DNA of 64,000 bases, from contig NZ_BCMZ01000001.1 of NCBI RefSeq assembly GCF_001485535.1, forward strand, positions 1,922,001 through 1,986,000, in the 5' to 3' direction. Both the position numbers and the translations under genes were made by a program. A model generated the notes under the pieces. It was not told the origin of the DNA, did no database searches, and saw only the letters and a program-made list of their open reading frames with translations. Source of the stretch: Halobacterium sp. CBA1132 (lineage in GTDB: Archaea; Halobacteriota; Halobacteria; Halobacteriales; Halobacteriaceae). Of the stretch, positions 34,962-42,457 are shown in pieces; the first letter of the stretch is position 1; every line of letters begins with the position of its first letter.

Positions 34962-36287
34962 ATGCGACGAGTCGTCATCGTCGGCGCGGCCGGCCGCGAC
35001 TTCCACGACTTCCTGACCGTCTTCCGGGACAGCCCCGACCACCGGGTCGTCGCGTTCACCGCGGCGCCGGGCCAGAATCTCGGCGAAGCGAGCGACGGCC
35101 ATGACCCGTTCCCCGCCGAACTCGCGGGCCCGGACCACCCCGACGGCATCCCCATCGTCCCGGAGGCCGACCTCGAATCGGTCGTCGACGAGCGCGGCGC
35201 CGACGAGGTCGTATTCTCGTACTCCGACGTCTCCCACGAGAAGGTGATGCACGTCGCCTCGCGGGCGCTGGCGGCGGGCGCAGACTTCCGCGTGGTCGGC
35301 CCCGACGAGATGCAACTGGACGCCGACGTATCCGTCCTTGCGGTGGACGCGGTGCGTACAGGCTGCGGGAAGAGTCAGGTGGCGCGGGCGTTCGCGGGCG
35401 AACTCCAGTCGCGGGGGTTCGACGTCGCCGTCGTCCGCGAGCCGATGCCGTACGGCGACCTCACCGCCAAGCGCGTGGAGCGCTTCGCCGACGAGTCGGA
35501 CCTCGACGGCCTCACCATCGAGGAGCGCGAGGAGTACGAGCAACACGTCGAGCGCGGGCACGTCGTGTACGCGGGCGTCGACTACGCGGCCATCGTCGAA
35601 CGCGCGAGCGCCGAAGCCGACGTCATCGTGTGGGACGGTGGGAACAACGAACTGCCGTTCGTCCGGCCGGACCTCCACGTCGTGCTCGCGGACCCGCTGC
35701 GCGCGGGCGACGAACTCACCCACCACCCCGGGGAGGCGAACCTTCGGGACGCGGACGTCGTGGTCGTGAACAAGGAGAACAGCGCCAGCAGCGACCAGAT
35801 CGAGACTGTCGTCGGGAACGTCCGCGACGTGAACCCGGAGGCCGAACTGCTGCACGCCGACTCGGTGGTGAGCGTCGACGACCCCGAAGCAGTCCGGGGG
35901 AAAGAAGCACTCGTCGTGGAGGACGGCCCGTCGCTGACGCACGGCGGCACCGACTACGGCGCGGGGACGGTCGCCGCACGGCGCTACGACGCCACGCGCC
36001 TCGACCCGCGCGAGGAAGCCGTCGGCTCCATCGCGGACACCCTGGAGAAGTACGACCACCTCGAAGGGCTGCTGCCGGCGATGGGGTACACCGACGACCA
36101 GATCGCGGACCTCGAAGCCACCATTCGGAACGTCGACCCCGAAGTTGTTCTCGCGGGGACACCACACTCGCTGTCCGAGTACGTCGACGTGGACGCGCCA
36201 ATCGTGCAGGTCGACTACCGCGTGTCGTTCCACGACACCACGCCCGCCGACTTCCTCGACGCGCACCGCGACACGCTCGGGCTCTGA
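34962..36287 (+). CDS. Cyclic 2,3-diphosphoglycerate synthetase-like GTPase
   Basis: 441 residues. An N-terminal Rossmann-like part (VVIVGAAGRDFHDFLTVFRD) is followed by a P-loop (TGCGKS at 133-138), then VIVWDGGNNELPF and VVVNKENSAS as Walker B and NKxx-like motifs. This layout matches the CpgS/GTPase family described from methanogens, where it makes cyclic 2,3-diphosphoglycerate. Haloarchaea are not known to store that solute, so the true reaction is uncertain. The ATG at 34962 follows a GCTTACGA box by 27 nt. Confidence 0.72.
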   Translation: MRRVVIVGAAGRDFHDFLTVFRDSPDHRVVAFTAAPGQNLGEASDGHDPFPAELAGPDHPDGIPIVPEADLESVVDERGADEVVFSYSDVSHEKVMHVASRALAAGADFRVVGPDEMQLDADVSVLAVDAVRTGCGKSQVARAFAGELQSRGFDVAVVREPMPYGDLTAKRVERFADESDLDGLTIEEREEYEQHVERGHVVYAGVDYAAIVERASAEADVIVWDGGNNELPFVRPDLHVVLADPLRAGDELTHHPGEANLRDADVVVVNKENSASSDQIETVVGNVRDVNPEAELLHADSVVSVDDPEAVRGKEALVVEDGPSLTHGGTDYGAGTVAARRYDATRLDPREEAVGSIADTLEKYDHLEGLLPAMGYTDDQIADLEATIRNVDPEVVLAGTPHSLSEYVDVDAPIVQVDYRVSFHDTTPADFLDAHRDTLGL

Positions 36288-36328
36288 CATTCGGGAGGTT
36301 TACGCTGGGTCGCGCCGTCGCTTCCGCC

Positions 36329-37003
36329 ATGACGACCACGGTAGCGGTGACTGGTGCGACCGGCGGCCTCGGTGAAGCGGTCGCACGGGCGTTCGCCGAC
36401 GACGGTGCGACGGTCGTGCTCGGCGGCCGGGACAGCGACTCGCTGGCCGCGCTCGCAGCGGAACTGGGCGGCGAGTACCTGCGGGCGGACGTGCGCGACG
36501 AGTACGAACTCGAACGGCTCATGGAACACGCGTCCAAGGCCGGCGACGCATCCGGCATCGACGTGGTGGTGCCGTGCGCGGCGGTCTACCACGGCGAACC
36601 TGGGGAGACATCGCTCTCGGAGGAGTCCTACAGCGCGTTCGACGACACGATGCGGACGAACGCCCGTGGCGTGTTCGCGGCCGTCAGCGAGGCGCTCGCG
36701 CACATGGACGAGACCGGGCGGGTCGTGGTGCCGACCGGGAGTGTCGCCCGTGACGCCGAACACGGATTCGGCGCGTACGCCGTCTCGAAGGCCGCAAGCG
36801 AGGGCGTCGCGCGCCAGTTCGCGGCGGACTGCGAGCAGGCCGTCGGCTGCGTCGACCCGGGAACCGTCGACACCGCGCTTCACGGAATGGGCGGCCGCGA
36901 CCCCGAGTCGGTCGCGGGGCTGTTCACGTGGGCGGCGTCGGTGCCCGAGCAATTGGACGGTGCGGTGCTGGACCTCGCCGAGTGGCGGGACGCGACCGCG
37001 TAG
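36329..37003 (+). CDS. Short-chain dehydrogenase/reductase
   Basis: 224 residues. TGATGGLG (8-15) is the nucleotide-binding loop, PTGSVARDAEHGFGAYAVSK holds the catalytic Ser and YxxxK, and CVDPGTVDT follows. It reduces or oxidises a small carbonyl/alcohol with NAD(P)H; the substrate is not visible. A GTTTACGC box centred 28 nt upstream supports the ATG at 36329 and a separate leaderless transcript. Confidence 0.87.
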   Translation: MTTTVAVTGATGGLGEAVARAFADDGATVVLGGRDSDSLAALAAELGGEYLRADVRDEYELERLMEHASKAGDASGIDVVVPCAAVYHGEPGETSLSEESYSAFDDTMRTNARGVFAAVSEALAHMDETGRVVVPTGSVARDAEHGFGAYAVSKAASEGVARQFAADCEQAVGCVDPGTVDTALHGMGGRDPESVAGLFTWAASVPEQLDGAVLDLAEWRDATA

Positions 37004-37687
37004 TCAGACCACGCGGACCTGCTCGGCGGTGACGTCGACGCCGGGGCTGTAGACGAGGTGAGGCATAGACTCGGGGTGGTCGAAGCCATTGGCCGTGAAC
37101 AGGTCGTTCGTGCGGAACGTCGCGTCGGCGTGCGCAAGCTGCCACGGGTCGTGGCTGACCTCCCCGCAGAACAGCCGCGAGCGGCCGTCGACGTAGAAGC
37201 GGTAGCGCTCCAGCAGGAACGCTTCGAGGCTGCCGGGAGTGGCCGTCTCTGTGTCGCCGATGGGCTGGTAGGACGCGTCGAAGTCGAGGCCCGGAACGCC
37301 GCCGTGCGTGCGGTGGCTCTGGAACTCGACTGCGTCGCCTTCGCGCGTGACGTTCATCTCCGCGCGGTAGTACGGCAGGCGGAACAGGGTGCGCGCGAGC
37401 GCGACGCCGAGGCGGTCGTTGGCGTCGAGGTTGAAGAAGTAGATGCCCGGCCCGGACGGCCCCGTGACGTACGTGCGGAGGTTGAGTTCGCCGAACGTTC
37501 GGCTGATCGACGCGGGGATGCCGAACGGTCGGACGTTCCCCATCACGAACGGCACCACGGACAGCCACGCGCGGCCGTCGAACGTGTCCACGTCGATACC
37601 GTCGGGGAGGCGGGCGGCGACGACGTCGGGGTCGACCGGCCAACTCGCGACCAACACGTCACGCCACTCCATCGAGACGACGTCCAT
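37004..37687 (-). CDS. DUF2071 (YqjF) family protein
   Basis: About 227 residues. SMEWRDVLVASWPVDPDVVA, LSVVPFVMGNVRPFG and GIYFFNLDANDRLGV are typical of DUF2071. It is a soluble beta-rich protein related to acetoacetate-decarboxylase-like folds. No reaction is known for the family. Start could be 37687 or 37672 (MEWRDVL). It shares an AT-rich promoter region with the divergent ZIP transporter. Confidence 0.82.
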   Translation of the reverse strand: MDVVSMEWRDVLVASWPVDPDVVAARLPDGIDVDTFDGRAWLSVVPFVMGNVRPFGIPASISRTFGELNLRTYVTGPSGPGIYFFNLDANDRLGVALARTLFRLPYYRAEMNVTREGDAVEFQSHRTHGGVPGLDFDASYQPIGDTETATPGSLEAFLLERYRFYVDGRSRLFCGEVSHDPWQLAHADATFRTNDLFTANGFDHPESMPHLVYSPGVDVTAEQVRVV

Positions 37688-37737
37688 ACCGCTCGTGGGT
37701 CCCGAGGGGCCTTCTGCGTGCCGGCCAACCGACACCC

Positions 37738-37766
37738 TATTAACACTCCAGTATAATTTAATAACT
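37738..37766. promoter_or_regulatory. Divergent AT-rich promoter with inverted TATTAA/TTAATA
   Basis: This 29-bp interval lies just before the ZIP gene and about 50 bp from DUF2071. TATTAA (37739-37744) and TTAATA (37758-37763) are inverted copies 13 bp apart. The first, centred near 37741, is 28 nt before the ZIP ATG and would serve as its TATA box. The complement of 37751-37765 is the likely TATA for DUF2071. A regulator bound here could control both directions. Confidence 0.5.
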
Positions 37767-37768
37767 GA

Positions 37769-38629
37769 ATGTCTGTCACGCAGTCCGTCGCCAGCGCGCG
37801 GGCACGCACCTCCTGGCTCGGCGGCGTCAGCCTCGTCGCGTTCCTCGTGCTGTCAGCGTACGTCTTCAGCACGGGCGACGCCCGGAAGCTCCTCGGCATC
37901 GCGTGGGTCGCGTTCGCCGCGATGGCCGGCGCCGCCGCGCTCGGCGCGCGCGCCAGCACCGAACACCCCACCGGCCTCGTCTGGGGGTACGGCCTCGCCA
38001 GCGGCGCGATGGTCGCCAGCTCCGCCGCGTTCCTCGTCCCGCAGGCCATCGGCTACGCCCCCAAACCCGGCGGCTTCGGCATCGCCGCCGGCATCCTCGT
38101 CGGCTTCGGCGCGCACACCATCGGCCACCTCGTCACGCACCGCGACCTCCCGCTGGACCGCACGTCCGCGGAACTGGCCGCGCACTCGCTGACCGCCGGC
38201 TCCATCATCGGCGTCGTCTACACCGCGATGCCCGACCTCGGCCCGCTGCTCGGCCTCGCCATCGTCTCCCACAAGGGGCCCGCGGGCTACGCCGCCGCCC
38301 GCCGCCTCGTCTCGCAGGGTCGCTCCCCGATGATGCTGTTGCTCCCCGCAGCGGGCGTCGGCATCGCCGCGCTCGCGGTCACGATCCTCTCGTTCCCGAC
38401 GGGAGCCACCTTCCGCGCCGTCCTCTTCGGGTTCGCCGCCGGCATCTTCCTCCACGTCGCGATGGACTTCCTCCCCGAGTGCGAGACCGGCAGCGAAGTC
38501 CACGACGCCGCCACCCGCGGCCTCGACGACCACGACCACGGCGTCCTCGACCGCCTCCGCCTCCACGCCGTCGCCTCCACCGCGCTCGGCGGGCTCGCCG
38601 TCGCCGCCGCGTGGCTGCTGTTGCAGTAA
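37769..38629 (+). CDS. ZIP family divalent metal transporter
   Basis: 286 residues, about eight helices. LAAHSLTAGSIIG (His in the fourth helix) and AIVSHKGPAGYAAARRL carry the ZIP metal-binding His residues. GFAAGIFLHVAMDFLPECE completes the signature. A short DDHDHG loop near the C-terminus may bind metal. It imports zinc, manganese or iron. The ATG follows a TTAACAC box with no leader. Confidence 0.87.
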   Translation: MSVTQSVASARARTSWLGGVSLVAFLVLSAYVFSTGDARKLLGIAWVAFAAMAGAAALGARASTEHPTGLVWGYGLASGAMVASSAAFLVPQAIGYAPKPGGFGIAAGILVGFGAHTIGHLVTHRDLPLDRTSAELAAHSLTAGSIIGVVYTAMPDLGPLLGLAIVSHKGPAGYAAARRLVSQGRSPMMLLLPAAGVGIAALAVTILSFPTGATFRAVLFGFAAGIFLHVAMDFLPECETGSEVHDAATRGLDDHDHGVLDRLRLHAVASTALGGLAVAAAWLLLQ

Positions 38630-38944
38630 TCAGGCGTACTCGCGCCACCGGCTCCCGCACTCCTGACACTTGAAGAAGCGCGTCGGCGGCTCGTCCGCGC
38701 TCCCGGTCTGCTTGATGGTGTACCACGCCTTCCCGTGGCCGCACTCCGGACACGTCTCCTCGGCGGTCGGCTTCCCCTCGAAGTTGGCGTCCTCGCTCGT
38801 CTCGATGACGTCGCTGGTGTCCTGAGCGGCGGTCGTGACGAACTCGCCGCTGTCGCCGGCCGGCTCGGTGTGCTCGCAGCCCGAACACACGAGCTCGTCG
38901 TCCTGCTTGTGCATCATCGACCCGCACTCGTCGCAGAACTGCAT
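38630..38944 (-). CDS. tfs: Transcription elongation/cleavage factor TFS
   Basis: 104 residues with two zinc ribbons: Cys4/7/20/23 and Cys65/68/93/96. The second contains the Asp84-Glu85 pair that inserts into the RNA polymerase channel and activates transcript cleavage, as in TFIIS. It rescues backtracked RNA polymerase. It is the last gene of a three-gene run with two zinc-binding haloarchaeal proteins (gap 7 bp). An ATG 11 codons upstream overlaps that gene and is less likely. Confidence 0.92.
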   Translation of the reverse strand: MQFCDECGSMMHKQDDELVCSGCEHTEPAGDSGEFVTTAAQDTSDVIETSEDANFEGKPTAEETCPECGHGKAWYTIKQTGSADEPPTRFFKCQECGSRWREYA

Positions 38945-38951
38945 ACCCGAG

Positions 38952-39416
38952 CTAGGGCTCGTCTCCGGAAAAATCACTCGCCTCGGTTTCCTCGCGGGCC
39001 GCCACGACTGGGCAGTCCACGACCCGGAAGTGGTCGGTGTCGACCTCCGCCTCGATGGTCGTGCCGTCGTGTCTGCAGGCCGTCTCGGGCGGGTCCGAGA
39101 AGTGCTGGCAGCCCTGACAGAGGCGCTTCTGGACGACCGTCACGTCGCGGTCGACCTCCTCCATCCCGTCGACGTCCACGGACGCCGCGACGCCCGCCGC
39201 GTCCGCGACCGGTTCGTCCGCGGACTCCGAGAGGTCCTTCCAAACCTCGTCCTCGTCGACGCTGCCGACATCGACATCCGTGAACAGGTCCTCGAAGTCG
39301 TCGTCCGTCTCCGCGTCCGCTTCGCGGCTGCGCTCGATGTCCTCGCGCAGGTCCGCTAGCGGCTCTCTGTCCTCGGGTTCGGCCTCGGATTCGGTCTCGT
39401 GCTCGTCCTCACTCAT
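38952..39416 (-). CDS. Conserved haloarchaeal acidic protein with a Cys/His cluster
   Basis: About 154 residues. The first 90 are strongly acidic and probably disordered (SEAEPEDREPLADLREDIER). The C-terminal third has CQGCQHFSDPPETACRHDG, a probable zinc site, and ends VDCPVVAAREE. The function is unknown. It overlaps the preceding gene by 8 bp and lies 7 bp before TFS, so it may act in transcription. A GTG three codons upstream is an alternative start. Confidence 0.72.
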   Translation of the reverse strand: MSEDEHETESEAEPEDREPLADLREDIERSREADAETDDDFEDLFTDVDVGSVDEDEVWKDLSESADEPVADAAGVAASVDVDGMEEVDRDVTVVQKRLCQGCQHFSDPPETACRHDGTTIEAEVDTDHFRVVDCPVVAAREETEASDFSGDEP

Positions 39417-40353
39417 CGCGCTCACCCGCGGGCTGGTCGCCCGCGCCGTCGAAGTCCGTCGTCGCGTCGCCCTCGACGCGCTCCGGGTCGACGACCTCCG
39501 GCCCGTCGTCGCCGTCGTCGCTGCCGGTAGCCATCGCCTCCAGCGTCTCCCCGTCGGTGCCGAGCCAGGACTCCTCGTCGAGCGCGCTCTCGTCGGTCGG
39601 CAGCGCGGGCGCCGACCCCGTCACGAGCACGTGTGTGCCGAACCACCCCGGGTTCGCTTCCACCTCCTCGAACGTCGCCGCGCAGAACGGGCACTCCGGC
39701 GCCGTCAACAGCGCGACGGTCACCGTCTCCTCGCACTCCTCACACTCGGCTTCCCGGACGCCCGCGAGGTTCGCCTGCTGCTGGAGGCGCTCGGCGCGCT
39801 CGCGGCGCGCCTCCGCGGCCGCCAGCGACGCCACCGAGTCCCGCATCGACACGACCGCGGTCGCCAGCGTCGTCGTCTTCCGACCGAGGTCCCGGCTCTC
39901 GTCGCGGAGGTACGTCAACACCTCCTCGAAGTTGTCGAAGCCCGCGTCCACGCGCTCGCGGAGCCGCCGCGCCGCCTCCGAGACCTCCGCGACCTCGGCT
40001 TGGGCGTCCCGCGCGGCGTCCACCGCTTCGTCGGCCCGCGAGGAGAGTTCGGGGTGGTCGTGGTCTTCGGGCGCCTTCGCGTCGGCGTCGCGCTTGACCT
40101 GGATGACGCGCTCGCGGACGTCCTGAATCTTCTCGTCGAACTCGCTGTCCACGGCCTCGATGTCCGCGCGCAGGTCGTCGAGGTCGTCGCTGGTGGCTAC
40201 GTCAGTCTGCTCGTCTGCCTCGCGGTACGCCGCCAGCACCCGTTCGAGGAACTCTTCGGGCGACACCCCGAGGTCGTCGGCGCGCTCAGACAGCCACGAC
40301 GCCACGGGTCCCTCCAGCGTCGTCTCGACAGCGTCCGACGTGCCATCGGCCAT
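39409..40353 (-). CDS. Haloarchaeal coiled-coil protein with zinc ribbon
   Basis: 314 residues. A short helical N-terminus (SWLSERADDLGVSPEEFLER) resembles a ribbon-helix-helix tail. Residues about 50-195 are coiled coil. CEECEETVTVALLTAPECPF plus the following Cys form a zinc ribbon near 205-230, and an acidic tail follows. No family known to me. A GATTAAGA box centred 28 nt upstream starts the transcript that also includes the acidic Cys/His protein and TFS. Confidence 0.72.
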   Translation of the reverse strand: MADGTSDAVETTLEGPVASWLSERADDLGVSPEEFLERVLAAYREADEQTDVATSDDLDDLRADIEAVDSEFDEKIQDVRERVIQVKRDADAKAPEDHDHPELSSRADEAVDAARDAQAEVAEVSEAARRLRERVDAGFDNFEEVLTYLRDESRDLGRKTTTLATAVVSMRDSVASLAAAEARRERAERLQQQANLAGVREAECEECEETVTVALLTAPECPFCAATFEEVEANPGWFGTHVLVTGSAPALPTDESALDEESWLGTDGETLEAMATGSDDGDDGPEVVDPERVEGDATTDFDGAGDQPAGERDE

Positions 40354-40395
40354 TCACCCGTCTTTGGCACGCGGCCGTCTTAATCGTTGCCCGCG

Positions 40396-41235
40396 CTACC
40401 GAATCTTCCGGACGTCGGTGACGTCGAAGCCCGCGTCGTGAATCTCGGTCTCGAACTGCACGATGTCGTCCTCCTCCAAGCGCCCGAGCACGCCGCGGAA
40501 CTCGCGGACGAACATCGTCCGCACGCGCTCGTTCCCGCCGCTCTCCCACGCGAACTGCACGGTGCCGTCCACGGACGTCATCAGGCTCCCGAACTCCTCC
40601 TCGGTGACCGCGTCCCGAGTCAAGTGCAACAAGAGCAGGCCGTCCCAGCCGCGGGCGGCCTTCCGCAGTCCCTTCAGCGTCATCACCACGTCGCTGAACG
40701 CCATCTCCTGCTCGCGCGCGCCGATGAGGTCGGTCAGCGAGTCCACGACCACGAGGCTGCCGCTGGCGTGCTCGTCGAGGTAGTCCGCGAACGCTTCGAG
40801 GACGTCCCGGCGGTCGCTGTCGGACTGCCCGAGGTCGGAAATCGAGCGGTGCGCGCCCGCGTACCACTCTCGCGGCACCGGACTCAACTGGAAGTACTCC
40901 GGCGAGAAGTCCGCGAACGTGACCGCGTCGAGGCCCGCCTCGACGATTTCGCGGTCCATCGTGAACGATATTTCGCGGCGGAGTTCGGCCTCGTCGGCGG
41001 TGAAAGAGACGTAGTGGATGTCCTCGGGCGGCACCGCGGAGCCGTGGAGGTCGCCGTAGTGTAACTCGAACAGCTCCGGGTCGGCGGCCCGGAGGCCGTT
41101 CAGAACCGCGCTCGTGTAGAGGAACTCGCGGGCGCCGGCGCCCGCCTCCCCCGACAGCAACACGACACTCCCCTCGGGGGCGCCGCCCCCGATGCGGCCG
41201 TCCAGCCGCGAGATGCCGAACGGAATCGTCGTCAT
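40396..41235 (-). CDS. RecA-superfamily (KaiC/RadA-like) protein, HTR-like, degenerate Walker A
   Basis: 279 residues. MTTIPFGISRLDGRIGGGAP is the usual opening of KaiC-like domains. The P-loop at 29-37 reads GEAGAGARE: the conserved Lys-Ser/Thr is missing, so ATP binding may be weak or lost. SLVVVDSLTDLIGA matches Walker B. The family is named HTR-like in haloarchaeal annotation. Its promoter (TATA centred at 41262) overlaps the stop of the RFAP-synthase-like gene. Confidence 0.77.
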   Translation of the reverse strand: MTTIPFGISRLDGRIGGGAPEGSVVLLSGEAGAGAREFLYTSAVLNGLRAADPELFELHYGDLHGSAVPPEDIHYVSFTADEAELRREISFTMDREIVEAGLDAVTFADFSPEYFQLSPVPREWYAGAHRSISDLGQSDSDRRDVLEAFADYLDEHASGSLVVVDSLTDLIGAREQEMAFSDVVMTLKGLRKAARGWDGLLLLHLTRDAVTEEEFGSLMTSVDGTVQFAWESGGNERVRTMFVREFRGVLGRLEEDDIVQFETEIHDAGFDVTDVRKIR

Positions 41236-41259
41236 ACCCGGAACTCGCGCGGGCGGCGT

Positions 41260-42246
41260 TTACGCTTTTCCCTGCCCCGTCTCCGTGACCCGCGCGCCGT
41301 CGTTTCGCGGCGCGACCACGCGCACGTCACCGTCGACGCCCGCTTCGTCGAGCGCGTCGCGGCCCGCCGCCAGCGCGTCCTCGGCGCGAGCCGCGTCCGT
41401 GACGCCGTACACGGCCGGCCCCCACGACGACTGGCCCGCGCCCGAAACGGCGGGACTTCCGGCGAGCGCGTCCACGATACAGCCGACCGGCGGCCGGTAG
41501 ACGCCGCCCTGCTCATCGGCGTACCACGCGCCGTTCAGCCGCCCGACCTCCGCGACCGCCGCGCCGAACGCCGCCACGTCCTCGCCCGCCAACGCCGGGA
41601 GCACGCGCCGCGTCACGACGCCCGAGATTCGGTCCGCGAGCCCGGGGTCGGCGGCCTCTACCGCCGACCGCATGCTCGCGTCCTCGTCGTCGCCCTCCTT
41701 TCCGGGTGGCGCGTCCGGCACCACGAGCAGGAACCGCCAGTCGTCTGGAACTCGGTGACGGGCCGCGACAGCCGGCACCGTCCACTCGCCCCGGGGCGGC
41801 GCCGCCGTCGTAAACAACCCCGTCGGGTGGCCGGCGTCAAGCACGAATCCCCCGGCCTCGAACGTCGCGACGCCGACGCCGCTCCGCCCGCCGCGTCCGA
41901 GTTCCGGCGCGAGCGCGCGCAAGTCAGCGTCCGAGTCGTGCGCTCGCGCCACCGCCGCCAGCACCGAGAGCGCGAGTTGCGTCCCCGATCCGAGGCCGAC
42001 GTGGGGCGGCAGTTCCTCGTGAACCGTGAGGTCGACGCCCGGGACGTCGAGGACTTCGCAGGCGCGCTCGGCGTGCTCGCGCGCCCGCTCGTGGTCGCAG
42101 CGAACGCCGTCCGCTGGCTCGGCTTCCACCGCGACCCGCGGCTGGTCGAGGGCGACGCCGAGGCTCCCGTACAGTCGGTCGTGGGACAGCGAGAGGTTCA
42201 GGAAGCCGAAGTGGAGCCGGCAACCGCTCTCGACCCGAGTGGGCAT
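41260..42246 (-). CDS. Beta-ribofuranosylaminobenzene 5'-phosphate synthase-like GHMP protein
   Basis: 328 residues. MPTRVESGCRLHFGFLNLSL and LPPHVGLGSGTQLALSVLAA are the N-terminal and GHMP nucleotide motifs of the RFAP-synthase family (MptG). GGRSGVGVATFEAGGFVLDA and SSWGPAVYGV follow. In methanogens this enzyme starts methanopterin synthesis. Haloarchaea use folates, so its product here is unknown. It is divergent from ilvD. The ATG at 42246 begins the conserved region; a longer frame upstream is basic and unconvincing. Confidence 0.8.
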   Translation of the reverse strand: MPTRVESGCRLHFGFLNLSLSHDRLYGSLGVALDQPRVAVEAEPADGVRCDHERAREHAERACEVLDVPGVDLTVHEELPPHVGLGSGTQLALSVLAAVARAHDSDADLRALAPELGRGGRSGVGVATFEAGGFVLDAGHPTGLFTTAAPPRGEWTVPAVAARHRVPDDWRFLLVVPDAPPGKEGDDEDASMRSAVEAADPGLADRISGVVTRRVLPALAGEDVAAFGAAVAEVGRLNGAWYADEQGGVYRPPVGCIVDALAGSPAVSGAGQSSWGPAVYGVTDAARAEDALAAGRDALDEAGVDGDVRVVAPRNDGARVTETGQGKA

Positions 42247-42338
42247 ACTCTCGACTTCGGCGCGGGCGGTGTTGGTGGTTCTGCCGCTGGCAAACCTTCC
42301 CGGTACCCGATTCGGGCGAACATCATCGCCTCGTCGCG

Positions 42339-42417
42339 GGTCACCGGCAACATCTGTTCGCCGACGCCGGTGAGCGCTCGCGCCGTCGCGCTTCCCGGTC
42401 ACCGGCAACATCTGTTC
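42339..42417 (+). repeat. Direct 21-bp repeat upstream of ilvD
   Basis: The sequence GGTCACCGGCAACATCTGTT (plus one further C) occurs at 42339-42359 and again, identically, at 42397-42417, 58 bp apart. The second copy ends about 10 bp before the ilvD TATA box (CTTTAACC, 42428-42435), the position expected for an activator site. It may be a recognition site for a regulator of branched-chain amino-acid synthesis. Confidence 0.6.
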
Positions 42418-42457
42418 AGTCGGCGTGCTTTAACCGCTGCGCGCGTAACCACCATAC

